A model generated the notes under the pieces. It saw only the letters and a program-made list of their open reading frames with translations, ran no database searches and had not been told where the DNA came from. A stretch of DNA of 64,000 bases from CAZDWZ01 sp964509425 (GTDB taxonomy: Bacteria; Bdellovibrionota_C; UBA2361; SZUA-149; CAZDWZ01): contig CAZDWZ010000001.1 of NCBI GenBank assembly GCA_964509425.1, positions 496,001-560,000 on the forward strand, read 5' to 3'. The position numbers were made by a program, and so were the translations under genes. Positions 41,973 to 50,945 of the stretch are shown in pieces (positions within the stretch are counted from its first letter, which is position 1; each line of letters opens with the position of its first letter).

Positions 41973-43871
41973 CTATGCCGTCGCTTTCTTTCGCTTTCGC
42001 GGAGTGAAAATCACGCCCAAGATGAGAATGAGCGGGACCAGGAATGTATTGATCACGAAGAGCCAACCTCCTAGGCTCTCCTTGTCTTGACGAAGATTTC
42101 TCCGAACCTCACGAAGACGTTCCTGTGCCTGTTGTCGTTCGTCACGGAGCTTCTTTACTTCGTCGAGAATCGCTTTGTTCATCACTTGCTCCGTCCCAGG
42201 TTTTGTCCCCTCTTGCAGCTCACTGAGCCGCGAGTTCGCAGCGTTCAGCGCTGATTGGAAGGTCAATTCTTCTTTCCGCCAGCGTTCCGCCGCATTTTTT
42301 TCAATCTCTTCGACCTTCGTAAACGGCCTCGCGAACTGTCCTCGCGAACGAAGACTAATCAAATCGTTCGAGCCCAGCAGGTTCTCAATCGTATTCCCGA
42401 GAAACGGTAAGTTGTCGTTTAACAGACTGACGAGCTTTGTTCCGAAAAGATTCTGCGCTCGAGCAGAAGCCATATCGGTCAAAAAGTCTGCGTCAGCGAC
42501 TACAACCACATACCCCGTCTCCGTTGCCTGCATTTTCTGCTCGGCCGTGGCAGCCGCGCCGGTCAATCCTTCAGGCTTCGATTTCTGTGAGGACTTCAAT
42601 TTCCCGCTTATACGGGCGGCCAGCACGTATGATTCGTTGCCCGGCATAAACTTCGTGCGGATGTTGTCCGGTGAACCTCCCCCGTAGCGATAATCGGACT
42701 CTTCGAAGAGTTGGGACTGAGACGTGCTTCGTAGAAGCGGTTCTACCGTAACACCTTCCACCGGGGTGATTTTTAGGGCACCTGCCCAAGGCAAAAGTAT
42801 GTTCTCGAGCTTGCTCGTCGCCATGTCCTTTGAATTGATGACGTCGACTTTATTGCTGCCGGCGCGCGTAAGCGAAAGCCAGAGCAGAAAATCCTCCGGC
42901 GGAGATGTTTGTGACACGGCTACCTTCGTGGCCAATGCGAGATCTCCCACTGCCTTCTTTTCGATCATCTCGACGCCCCAGGCCGACAGAATCTCCTTGA
43001 GATTGGAGCTCCTGTCGGCGAACATAGCGGCTTGAGGGTTCGAAGGATCTTGCGGCTGATCAGCGTTATTGTAGGGATCGATCGCCACGAACAAATTGCC
43101 TCCCCGCATCACAAACTGATCGATCGCGTAGAGCGTCGAAGGCGTCAGACCCTTCGGGTGAATGACCATCAGCACCTTGATTCCGGGATCGATTTCGCTG
43201 ACCCCGTTGTCGATGAACTTCACGTCCCCGAGGTTTGAGATTTGGCTCACCATCACCCATGGGTCTTGCTGCTCCTGCTGCATCATTCCCGGCATGCGAG
43301 CTTGGGTATCGCCCTGAATCTTCAGCGAGGAAATCACTCCAATTCCAAGCTTCTCCGTCGTCGCAAGCGTAAACAGCAAGCGAGTGATGTCGTATTCAAG
43401 GTATTCCTGACGATTGAGATCGACGACAGGGATTGATTCCTCTTTTCCGGTCGCGCTTACTGCTGCTAGTCCGAAGAAAATTCGATCTCCGTTCGGAAGC
43501 GCGAGCGGCGTTAGGCCGTATTTCTGCGCCCAGCTCTCTTCCTCACTGTCGGGACGCGGATCGTAGACTTCTATGTGGATCTTTCCTTTTGAAGCTCGTT
43601 GATACTCGCGGAGGAGGTGCTGAACGCGATCTCCGTAGATCTTCACAACAGGATACTTCGCACCATCCGTGCGGCTGATGTAGAGCTTCAGGGTAACCGG
43701 GGTGTCGAGCTTCTTCACGACGTTCCGGCTCCCCTGTGAAAGCGTGTAGAGCCCCTCGTCCGTGAGATCAACCGACATCTTGCCGAGAACCAACGAGACG
43801 AGACTGTTACCGAACAGCACAATCAGACCGAGAACGATGATGCTGCCGAATGAGATAATTGAGCGTTGCAC
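41973..43871 (-). CDS. GldG-like ABC exporter component
   Basis: A 632-residue protein with an N-terminal helix (about 8-30), a large periplasmic domain and a C-terminal helix ending in basic residues. S-V-D-L-T-D-E-G-L-Y-T-L-S, L-Y-I-S-R-T-D, Y-D-P-R-P-D-S-E-E-E and D-P-Y-N-N-A-D are characteristic of the GldG/ABC_transp_aux family. In gliding Bacteroidetes GldG works with GldF and GldA; elsewhere the substrate is unknown. A coiled coil (about 510-590) precedes the last helix. Confidence 0.88.
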   Translation of the reverse strand: MQRSIISFGSIIVLGLIVLFGNSLVSLVLGKMSVDLTDEGLYTLSQGSRNVVKKLDTPVTLKLYISRTDGAKYPVVKIYGDRVQHLLREYQRASKGKIHIEVYDPRPDSEEESWAQKYGLTPLALPNGDRIFFGLAAVSATGKEESIPVVDLNRQEYLEYDITRLLFTLATTEKLGIGVISSLKIQGDTQARMPGMMQQEQQDPWVMVSQISNLGDVKFIDNGVSEIDPGIKVLMVIHPKGLTPSTLYAIDQFVMRGGNLFVAIDPYNNADQPQDPSNPQAAMFADRSSNLKEILSAWGVEMIEKKAVGDLALATKVAVSQTSPPEDFLLWLSLTRAGSNKVDVINSKDMATSKLENILLPWAGALKITPVEGVTVEPLLRSTSQSQLFEESDYRYGGGSPDNIRTKFMPGNESYVLAARISGKLKSSQKSKPEGLTGAAATAEQKMQATETGYVVVVADADFLTDMASARAQNLFGTKLVSLLNDNLPFLGNTIENLLGSNDLISLRSRGQFARPFTKVEEIEKNAAERWRKEELTFQSALNAANSRLSELQEGTKPGTEQVMNKAILDEVKKLRDERQQAQERLREVRRNLRQDKESLGGWLFVINTFLVPLILILGVIFTPRKRKKATA

Positions 43872-43911
43872 CGCTGCCTCCTAAGAAAAAGTGAATATAT
43901 ATGCGGCCAGA

Positions 43912-44667
43912 TTAGTCAGCTTTTTTCCGCTCGATGATGATCATTCCTGCGTAGAGCGAATAGAGAATCAACGAAAAGAAATAGACGAGGTCGGAAACCT
44001 CGAGAACTCCTCGCTGAATGCTTTCAAAATGTGCAGGAAAGCTGAGCGCCGTGAGCTGCTCCACGATCCGCGGCGGAAAGATGTCCAACATCATTGCGAT
44101 TATGGGATCGAATCCGAGCAGGATGAAGACCAGGCAGATGCTCGTCGAGATCACGAAGCTGATTACTTGGCTGTCGGTAAGCGCCGAGACCGCGCATCCA
44201 ATGGCGAGAAAAGCTCCTGCCATAAGAAAGCTTCCGATGTAACTCGCCACGATGACGCCATAGTCAGGACTTCCCAAGAATCCAACGGTGAACACAATCG
44301 GGAAGGTCAGAAGAAGCGACAGGCCGAGGAATATCCAGGCGGCGAGAAATTTCGCGAGACTCGCTTCGAACAAGCTCACTGGAAGCGTCAGCAGGAATTC
44401 GATGGTTCCGCTTTTGCGCTCTTCGGCCCAGAGCCGCATGGAGATGGCCGGAACAATGAAAAGGTAAAGCCAGGGATGCCACATGAAGAAGCTTCGCAGG
44501 TCGGCTTGACCCTGTTCATAAAATCCTCCGAGCTTAAACGTAAAGAAGCCGGAAAGAATAAGAAATACGCAGAGAAAAATAATCGCGATCGGAGTGGCGA
44601 AATAAGACGCCAGCTCTCTTCGAAAGACCGCGCGAAATGTTCGTGTGTTCACAATGCCCCCTACCAA
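43912..44667 (-). CDS. GldF-like ABC-2 permease
   Basis: A 251-residue permease with six membrane helices. F-R-A-V-F-R-R-E-L-A-S-Y-F-A-T-P, W-A-E-E-R-K-S-G-T-I-E-F-L-L-T-L-P and the general ABC-2 fold match the GldF type. It starts 18 bp after the ATPase stop. With the ATPase and GldG-like protein it forms an exporter. Confidence 0.9.
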   Translation of the reverse strand: MVGGIVNTRTFRAVFRRELASYFATPIAIIFLCVFLILSGFFTFKLGGFYEQGQADLRSFFMWHPWLYLFIVPAISMRLWAEERKSGTIEFLLTLPVSLFEASLAKFLAAWIFLGLSLLLTFPIVFTVGFLGSPDYGVIVASYIGSFLMAGAFLAIGCAVSALTDSQVISFVISTSICLVFILLGFDPIIAMMLDIFPPRIVEQLTALSFPAHFESIQRGVLEVSDLVYFFSLILYSLYAGMIIIERKKAD

Positions 44668-44685
44668 AAACTTTACGGTCGAAAC

Positions 44686-45411
44686 TTACTGGGTCAGCTC
44701 TCGAAATACTTCAGCGAGTGAGCGGGGCCCCGATCCATCCGGACCCTTGCGGCCTCTTAGCTCGTCCGGAGTTCCGTCGGCGACGACCCGCCCTCGGGTA
44801 ACAATCACCGCCCTCGTGCACACCTCGTCGACCTCCTCGAGGATGTGAGTCGAGAGGACGATACATTTGTCCTTCGCCATCCCGCGAATTAAGTTCCGGA
44901 CATCATGCTTTTGATTGGGATCGAGCCCGTCCGTAGGCTCGTCGAGAATGAGAACTTCAGGATCGTGAATGAGAGATTGGGCAAGCCCGACCCGCCGTTT
45001 GAATCCCTTTGAAAGCGTCTCTATTCGCTGATCGACGACAGACTCGAGGTTCGTAAGTGTAATCACCCGCTCCACGGCGGACTTCACTTGCTGCTTATCG
45101 AGTGAACGGACTTCCGCGACAAACGACAGGAAGTCGCCGACTTCCATCTCGCCATAAAGCGGCGCGTTTTCTGGAAGGTATCCGATCATCGAACGAACCT
45201 CCCGGGGATGGGTCTGAACATCGTAACCGCCGACGCGGGCCGTTCCGGTGCTGGGGCTGAGAAACCCGGTTATCAATTTCATCGTGGTGGATTTGCCGGC
45301 ACCGTTCGGTCCAAGAAACCCAAGAACCTCGCCCTTTTGAACTTTGAACGAAATTCCGTCTACCGCGCGTATCGACCCGAACAGCCGGACTAAATTATCA
45401 GTCTCAATCAT
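44686..45411 (-). CDS. ABC transporter ATP-binding protein (Gld type)
   Basis: A 241-residue ATPase: Walker A G-P-N-G-A-G-K-S-T (about 35-43), ABC signature L-S-K-G-F-K-R-R-V-G-L-A-Q, Walker B V-L-I-L-D-E-P and the switch histidine S-T-H-I-L. The signature variant SKGFKRR is typical of ABC-2/GldA-type exporters. It is the first gene of the five-gene minus-strand operon. Confidence 0.95.
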   Translation of the reverse strand: MIETDNLVRLFGSIRAVDGISFKVQKGEVLGFLGPNGAGKSTTMKLITGFLSPSTGTARVGGYDVQTHPREVRSMIGYLPENAPLYGEMEVGDFLSFVAEVRSLDKQQVKSAVERVITLTNLESVVDQRIETLSKGFKRRVGLAQSLIHDPEVLILDEPTDGLDPNQKHDVRNLIRGMAKDKCIVLSTHILEEVDEVCTRAVIVTRGRVVADGTPDELRGRKGPDGSGPRSLAEVFRELTQ

Positions 45412-45534
45412 GATTCACACCTGTGCTTGGAAAGATTGCCCCGACATCGGAAGATCGAGCCTTGGCAAGCAGTGAATAAGCAGAAAGTCCCACGCTCTAC
45501 AAGGGGTTCCGGTGCTTAGACCCTTCGGCCTTTA

Positions 45535-45563
45535 TTGACGACGGGCCGGCATTTCTTTATTTA
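45535..45563 (+). promoter_or_regulatory. Candidate promoter for pdxST
   Basis: TTGACG (45535-45540) and TATTTA (45558-45563) are spaced by 17 bp, 57 bp before the pdxS ATG. The -10 is imperfect. Confidence 0.45.
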
Positions 45564-45619
45564 TAAGCGGATTCCTGGGATTTCCGGGTTAAACAACGCT
45601 CTACGCTTGACGAGGCACT

Positions 45620-46519
45620 ATGAACGAAAACCGGGTTATGGCGGACGAAAGTATGCGACTGAAGGTTGGTCTTGCTGAGATGCTAAAAGGCGGCGTCATC
45701 ATGGATGTCGTAAATGCCGAGCAGGCGCACATCGCGGAGGATGCCGGGGCGGCTGCCGTGATGGCTTTAGAAAGGGTGCCATCGGATATCCGCCGGGACG
45801 GCGGAGTCGCCCGAATGTGCTCGATCGACATCGTCCAGAGCATCATGGACGCCGTAAATATCCCGGTCATGGCAAAGGTGCGAATCGGCCATTTCGCTGA
45901 AGCCCAGATCCTTCAAGCGCTTGGCGTCGACTTCATCGACGAGAGCGAGGTGCTTACCCCCGCGGATGAGCGTTACCACATCGACAAATATAGTTTTCAA
46001 GTGCCGTTCGTCTGCGGAGCAACGAATCTCGGAGAAGCCATCCGGCGAATCTCCGAAGGTGCCGCAATGATCCGAACGAAAGGCGAAGCCGGAACCGGAA
46101 ACGTTGTTGAAGCAGTTCGTCACATGCGAACGATGATGTCCGAAATCCGGCGGCTGACGACACTTGGCAATGAAGAGCTCGTCACGACGGCGAAAGAGCA
46201 CGGGTGCTCCCTGGAGCTCATCCGGCAGATTGCACGTGAAGGAAAACTCCCGGTTCCAAATTTCGCGGCCGGAGGGCTTGCAACCCCTGCAGACGCTGCC
46301 CTGATGATGCAACTCGGAGCAGAGACGGTCTTCGTCGGCTCCGGCATTTTCAAGTCGGAGGATCCACCAGCACGTGCCCGGGCGATTGTTCGCGCGGTAA
46401 CTCATTTTCGCGATCCAGCGGTTCTCCTTGAAGTCTCTCGAGACCTCAGCGCGGCGATGCCCGGTCTGGACATTCACAAAATCAGCGACGAAGAACGGCT
46501 TCAACATCGAGGCTGGTAA
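45620..46519 (+). CDS. pdxS: Pyridoxal 5'-phosphate synthase, synthase subunit PdxS
   Basis: A 299-residue TIM-barrel enzyme that makes PLP from ribose-5-phosphate, glyceraldehyde-3-phosphate and ammonia. The family is extremely conserved: K-G-G-V-I-M-D-V, A-E-D-A-G-A-A-A-V-M-A-L-E-R-V-P-S-D-I-R, M-A-K-V-R-I-G-H, D-E-S-E-V-L-T-P-A-D and N-F-A-A-G-G. It is followed by pdxT 59 bp later. PLP made here is the cofactor of SelA and others. Confidence 0.97.
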   Translation: MNENRVMADESMRLKVGLAEMLKGGVIMDVVNAEQAHIAEDAGAAAVMALERVPSDIRRDGGVARMCSIDIVQSIMDAVNIPVMAKVRIGHFAEAQILQALGVDFIDESEVLTPADERYHIDKYSFQVPFVCGATNLGEAIRRISEGAAMIRTKGEAGTGNVVEAVRHMRTMMSEIRRLTTLGNEELVTTAKEHGCSLELIRQIAREGKLPVPNFAAGGLATPADAALMMQLGAETVFVGSGIFKSEDPPARARAIVRAVTHFRDPAVLLEVSRDLSAAMPGLDIHKISDEERLQHRGW

Positions 46520-46578
46520 TCGTCTCATCTCAGCGCTTCCAGCTTGAAGCGCGTCTCGGAGTGAAGGGATAATCGCGA

Positions 46579-47205
46579 ATGAAGATTGGGGTGCTCGCTC
46601 TCCAAGGAGGGTTTTCACTACATGAAAAGAGGCTCGCAGAGTTTGAGTGCGAGTCGATCCGCGTAGCGAGCATACCGGATCTTCATTCAACCGTGGGCCT
46701 CGTCGTCCCGGGCGGTGAATCAAGCACCTTCCTCAAACTCAGCAGCGTGGAGTTCCGAGAGGAGCTCCGGCGGTTGATCCACTCCGGAATCCCGGTTCTC
46801 GCTACCTGCGCGGGGTTGATTTTATTGGCCCGATGCGTGGTGAATCCGGAGCAGGAATCCCTGGGACTCATCGACGTCGAGGTCAAACGGAACGCCTACG
46901 GAAGGCAGGCGGAGTCGTTCATCACCCCGCATCTTCATTGGACGAAGGCCGGAAAAGAGGAGCTGTTGGCATCTTACGCGTCTCCCGGTCCTGTTGAGGG
47001 AGTTTTCATACGCGCCCCAAAAATCACAAATATCGGGAAGCTCGCTACCGTCCTTCTCGAACATAAGCCACCGGATGCAGAACCGGAGCCGGTATTAGTT
47101 CGCCAGGGAAACCGCTTCGGTGCAACGTTTCATCCCGAGCTCTCTCCAAAAGCTGGAATCATCCACAAGATGTTTCTTGATCACGTGGCGAAAACAATCG
47201 CCTGA
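46579..47205 (+). CDS. pdxT: Pyridoxal 5'-phosphate synthase, glutaminase subunit PdxT
   Basis: A 208-residue class I glutamine amidotransferase that supplies ammonia to PdxS. K-I-G-V-L-A-L-Q-G-G-F, V-P-G-G-E-S-S-T, the nucleophile region A-T-C-A-G-L-I-L-L-A, and the His-x-Glu dyad in T-F-H-P-E-L-S are all present. Length is normal. Confidence 0.96.
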   Translation: MKIGVLALQGGFSLHEKRLAEFECESIRVASIPDLHSTVGLVVPGGESSTFLKLSSVEFREELRRLIHSGIPVLATCAGLILLARCVVNPEQESLGLIDVEVKRNAYGRQAESFITPHLHWTKAGKEELLASYASPGPVEGVFIRAPKITNIGKLATVLLEHKPPDAEPEPVLVRQGNRFGATFHPELSPKAGIIHKMFLDHVAKTIA

Positions 47206-47240
47206 ACTTTCCCAGAATTTTTTGATTCCGCGTAAGGCGA

Positions 47241-49994
47241 TTACCGTCGGCGCACTTCGAAGCGTCCATTCTGCTGAAGCGCAGGACAGGTGTATCGTCC
47301 CCGAATCATCTGACTGCGCACACCGGAGCTAAGTCGGAACCAATACGCGTCGTTCCGAAGCTCTATCTCCATTCCTCGCGCAAGCACCTTTCCGGATACA
47401 GCGAGTTCCCCGATGCCGCTCACGACGGCAGAACCGGTAAGTTTTTCACCGGAGATATCGAGCTTTAGATCGATGGCGATCTGCTGCGCACCCTCTTCAT
47501 TCGGGATGAGTGTTCCGGAATATTGCTCTTGGATAGACGGCGCTTGCGGTTGCTCAGTCTGTATCTGCGCTCCCGGAGTTTCGACCGGCGGCGGCTGTGG
47601 AATCATTCCTTGGTCATGTCCCTTGGCTTTCGGAAGCCCAGGATTGGTGGTACCCGCACCGTTCGGAGGCGTAATGATATCCTCCTGTACGATCACCTGC
47701 CCGCCTGCTCCGTTCATCGATGTGGCTGATGGCTGAGCCGTGGCGGCAACACGAGGAGTCGCCTCCGGAGTGGGCTTTCCTGTCGGGACGGCGGTGGCAC
47801 CCGAACCTGGCGAGGGCTCAACCAGCGTAAACGTTGTTCCACCCGCGGAACCCGTTGCCGTCGCTCCACGCACCACATTTATCTTTTCGTCTTGAGGTCC
47901 CGGCGTCGTCGTCACGTGAGCTCGATACAAGACGAGATCCTTTACGGCGAGCTCGTTCCCCTTATACGAAGCCTGCACTTTGAAACTTCCAGAGCTCGGC
48001 TGAGTGGAACGCAATGCATTGAAGCTTCCGTTTGCACGGGCGATACCTTCTCCCTTCTTCCCTGAGTGAAATTGTTCCGGCTTCAGAGTGGCGACAACTT
48101 GCCCTCTCCTGAGATCAAACACTTCCACCAACAGCCCCTCTCGTGCCTTGGCTTCAAGCGGAATGTCGTCCTTCGAGTCGAAGCCAGAAAGCTCGATCGA
48201 CCACGTGAGGTGAGCGAGCCGGTCCACGGAGACTGAGGCTTCGCGAAGCGTGACACCGCTCTCCTTGAGCGCCAACATTCCCGTAATCTTCTCGGATACG
48301 GGCGGCTTCGGAGCGGGAGTTTCGACCGGAGGAACGGGAGTGCTCGACGCTGCCGCAACCGGTCCCGGCGACGAGTGGGGTGCAGGGTCGACGTTTTTTG
48401 CTGTTTGCCCGGTGACCTCACCGCCCGTCGATGGCGTTCCGGTCGCGGCGCTTCCTGATGAAGCGGTGTTCACGGTCCCGAGAGAAACACCAACCGGCGA
48501 GATACTCGGCGCCGCATTTGGCGCGTCGTTCGTCTTCTGCTCGTTCGGTTCGCCGCTTAATTCACGCTCAAGCCGTGCTCGCTCAATTTGCTCGTCCGTG
48601 AGCTTCACTCCCGCGGCCCCGCTTTTTGTCGGCGGACGAATAATTTTGATCGTCGCCGTTTTCTCGAGAGGCTGAACGCCAAGTGCGGCGCCGAGAACTG
48701 CCGACATAACACTGGTGTCCGCGTCAGGCGGGAAAAGAATCGGGCGAAGTTTAGCGTTCAAACCTGTATGGAGTCTGGCCGGGAGCGCGACAACCGCGGC
48801 GAGCAGCAGCGTCGTGATCACCCAAAGGGGCGCCGCTCTCTTCGGCTTCGGCGCCGAACGATACGGATGAGAATCATCATCCGAAAAAGTCACCGCACCG
48901 AGCTTCCATCCGCCGAGATCCTCACCGGCTCGGGCAGGAGTTCCGAACTCATACGAAGGATCCTTCCCCGATCCCGTGCCAAGCGCATCAAGCTCGGTTT
49001 TTCCGGTATCCGATCCGCGAACTGCCGAAGCCCGGACGGTTCCGCCCACGTTCTGACGGCCGGCACGATCCACGGAAAATACGGTGGATTGCCCGCTCAG
49101 CTGCGGAGCGAAGTCGAGGATTGCCCCAGCAAGATCGTTCACGGAGGCGAATCGATCGGTCTTTTTCTTCGCCGCGGCTTTCCGCACGATTTCATCGAAC
49201 CATACCGGCACTCTCGATCCCGGGGTGACCAGCGTCGGCAGCGGCTCGTTCAGATGTTTGAAAGCAACGGCAACAGCACTGTCGGCCATGAACGGACGTC
49301 GGCCGGACACGAGCTCAAACGCGAGAATGCCGAGTGCATAGATATCGCAACTCACATCCAGCTCTTCGCCTCGAATTTGCTCGGGCGACATGTAATCGGG
49401 GGTTCCGATGACCTGACCTGTTTGCGTGAGACTGGTGTCCGCTCCGACCATTCTTGCGGTGCCGAAGTCGGCAAGCTTCACTTCGTTCCGAAGGCTGAGG
49501 AGAACGTTTGCTGGTTTTAGATCGCGATGAATGACACCACGACCGTGCGCGTAAGACACTCCACAAATGATTTGATAGAGCACGCTGAGCGCTTCCTCGA
49601 AAGGAAGCGCCTTTCCGAGTTTCTGCCCATTCGGGCTCTGCTCGGATGACGCGAGCAGGCGATCCCGAAGACTATGCCCATCGATGAACTCCATCGAGAT
49701 GTAGGAATAGCCGTCACCGGCTTTCCCCATGTCATGAGTGCGGACAATATTTGGGTGCGTGAGCGCGCGGGCAACAAGAACTTCGTTTCGAAATCGACGA
49801 AAAACATTCTCATCATGGACGAGATGCGGAAGCAGCAGCTTCAGCGCAACTACTTCGCCGTCCAGCTCCCGGTCGGTGGCACGGAACACCATGCCCATCC
49901 CACCGGCTCCAAGACGTTCATGCAGCTCGTAACGGCCTGCGACGACATCTCCCGGTGCGACATTAAACCCTGAACTCACACCAAGATTCTCCAT
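47241..49994 (-). CDS. Hanks-type Ser/Thr kinase with Pro/Thr-rich and beta-rich extracytoplasmic part
   Basis: A 917-residue kinase. The cytoplasmic catalytic domain (about 21-293) is complete: Lys52, H-R-D-L-K-P-A-N with Asp158, D-F-G at 176-178 and the G-T-P-D-Y-M-S-P-E-Q activation end. A linker leads to one membrane helix (about 388-407). The outside part holds Pro/Thr/Ser/Gly-rich linkers, a beta-rich segment (about 570-690) and a C-terminal ~80-residue beta domain. It lacks PASTA repeats, so it is not a PknB-type muropeptide sensor. It follows the LysM lipoprotein (30-bp gap), suggesting an envelope-sensing role. Confidence 0.92.
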   Translation of the reverse strand: MENLGVSSGFNVAPGDVVAGRYELHERLGAGGMGMVFRATDRELDGEVVALKLLLPHLVHDENVFRRFRNEVLVARALTHPNIVRTHDMGKAGDGYSYISMEFIDGHSLRDRLLASSEQSPNGQKLGKALPFEEALSVLYQIICGVSYAHGRGVIHRDLKPANVLLSLRNEVKLADFGTARMVGADTSLTQTGQVIGTPDYMSPEQIRGEELDVSCDIYALGILAFELVSGRRPFMADSAVAVAFKHLNEPLPTLVTPGSRVPVWFDEIVRKAAAKKKTDRFASVNDLAGAILDFAPQLSGQSTVFSVDRAGRQNVGGTVRASAVRGSDTGKTELDALGTGSGKDPSYEFGTPARAGEDLGGWKLGAVTFSDDDSHPYRSAPKPKRAAPLWVITTLLLAAVVALPARLHTGLNAKLRPILFPPDADTSVMSAVLGAALGVQPLEKTATIKIIRPPTKSGAAGVKLTDEQIERARLERELSGEPNEQKTNDAPNAAPSISPVGVSLGTVNTASSGSAATGTPSTGGEVTGQTAKNVDPAPHSSPGPVAAASSTPVPPVETPAPKPPVSEKITGMLALKESGVTLREASVSVDRLAHLTWSIELSGFDSKDDIPLEAKAREGLLVEVFDLRRGQVVATLKPEQFHSGKKGEGIARANGSFNALRSTQPSSGSFKVQASYKGNELAVKDLVLYRAHVTTTPGPQDEKINVVRGATATGSAGGTTFTLVEPSPGSGATAVPTGKPTPEATPRVAATAQPSATSMNGAGGQVIVQEDIITPPNGAGTTNPGLPKAKGHDQGMIPQPPPVETPGAQIQTEQPQAPSIQEQYSGTLIPNEEGAQQIAIDLKLDISGEKLTGSAVVSGIGELAVSGKVLARGMEIELRNDAYWFRLSSGVRSQMIRGRYTCPALQQNGRFEVRRR

Positions 49995-50024
49995 GCCCGA
50001 TTCTTCGGCCGCTCAAATAGTCAC

Positions 50025-50729
50025 CTATTGGGAAAGCAGCTCATCGAGAAGTTTTTCACGCTCTGCATCAGATCCATTTCCCGCCTTCGGTGCATCCGCC
50101 TTCGGAGTTCCGGTTGATGGCGGCGGAAGTGAATCCACGACCACGTCTCTTGCAGTTGGGACGTCCGGAGTCGAAGGAGGAGGAGGAAACGCCACCTCGT
50201 CCCGTTTGAAATCCTGAACATCGCCGACATCTACTTCCGGCTTTGCTTGGTCCAAGTCAATCGGCTTTTCGATGACTTCACCCATTCCCCTCCCGGTATT
50301 GTCGTCGAGACGGACCGACTCCGGCGGCTTGCGGTTAGAGGTGCTTCCAGCCTTAGACGCCGCCTTCATGAAAGAGCGAGGCATCGGTTCACGTCGAGTT
50401 ACCATGTTGCCTGGAATGACGATGACTTGTCCGAGCCGAAGCCGGTGAGGATTCAATCCCGGATTTGCGGCCTTGATCTGCGCCCAGTTTGTCGGCTTCC
50501 CGGTATACCAGGTGGCGATCGCGGCGAGCGTCTCTCCGGGTCCCACACGATGCTCGAAATCATCCGGAACAGGGGGAGCTTCGACACGCTGCGGAGCAAC
50601 CTTTGGAGCGGATCGCTCGGCACAACCCGTAGCACCCACAACGAGGAAAGCGCCGGCGGCGATAACGAGTCCGGCACGTCGACCGGCCCGGCCGAGCGTT
50701 TGGCGCTGTGTTGCAGTTTCTCTGATCAT
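50025..50729 (-). CDS. LysM-domain lipoprotein
   Basis: A 234-residue lipoprotein with lipobox V-G-A-T-G-C and one LysM domain (about 47-92; H-R-V-G-P-G-E-T-L-A-A-I-A, then N-P-G-L-N-P-H-R-L-R-L-G-Q-V-I-V-I-P). LysM domains bind N-acetylglucosamine in peptidoglycan. GGAGAG lies 7-8 nt before the ATG at 50729, which I prefer to the upstream frame start at 50774. The C-terminal half is Pro/Asp-rich. It lies between two Ser/Thr kinase genes. Confidence 0.88.
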   Translation of the reverse strand: MIRETATQRQTLGRAGRRAGLVIAAGAFLVVGATGCAERSAPKVAPQRVEAPPVPDDFEHRVGPGETLAAIATWYTGKPTNWAQIKAANPGLNPHRLRLGQVIVIPGNMVTRREPMPRSFMKAASKAGSTSNRKPPESVRLDDNTGRGMGEVIEKPIDLDQAKPEVDVGDVQDFKRDEVAFPPPPSTPDVPTARDVVVDSLPPPSTGTPKADAPKAGNGSDAEREKLLDELLSQ

Positions 50730-50945
50730 AAACCCTCTCTCCTTGTTAAAATCGATCTTGACTCTCGGCTCCATCGGAAGCGGCCGGAATCTTCAAACAC
50801 TCTCTCGCCGGCTTGGAATGCAAGCGGCATAATTTGGAACAAACTCAAAAACAAAAAACCAAAATCAACTGCAAAAATAAGAACTCGAAAAAACTGCCCA
50901 GCTCAGTGGCGCTCTCGTATACAGCAATTTCTCCCACGCAAACCA

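Noticed and set aside
43891..44721. 276-residue plus-strand ORF
   Set aside because: Antisense to the ABC-2 permease; Arg/Glu/Lys-rich shadow.
45767..46723. 318-residue minus-strand ORF
   Set aside because: Antisense to the highly conserved pdxS.
48588..49520. 310-residue plus-strand ORF
   Set aside because: Antisense to the Ser/Thr kinase; basic shadow composition.
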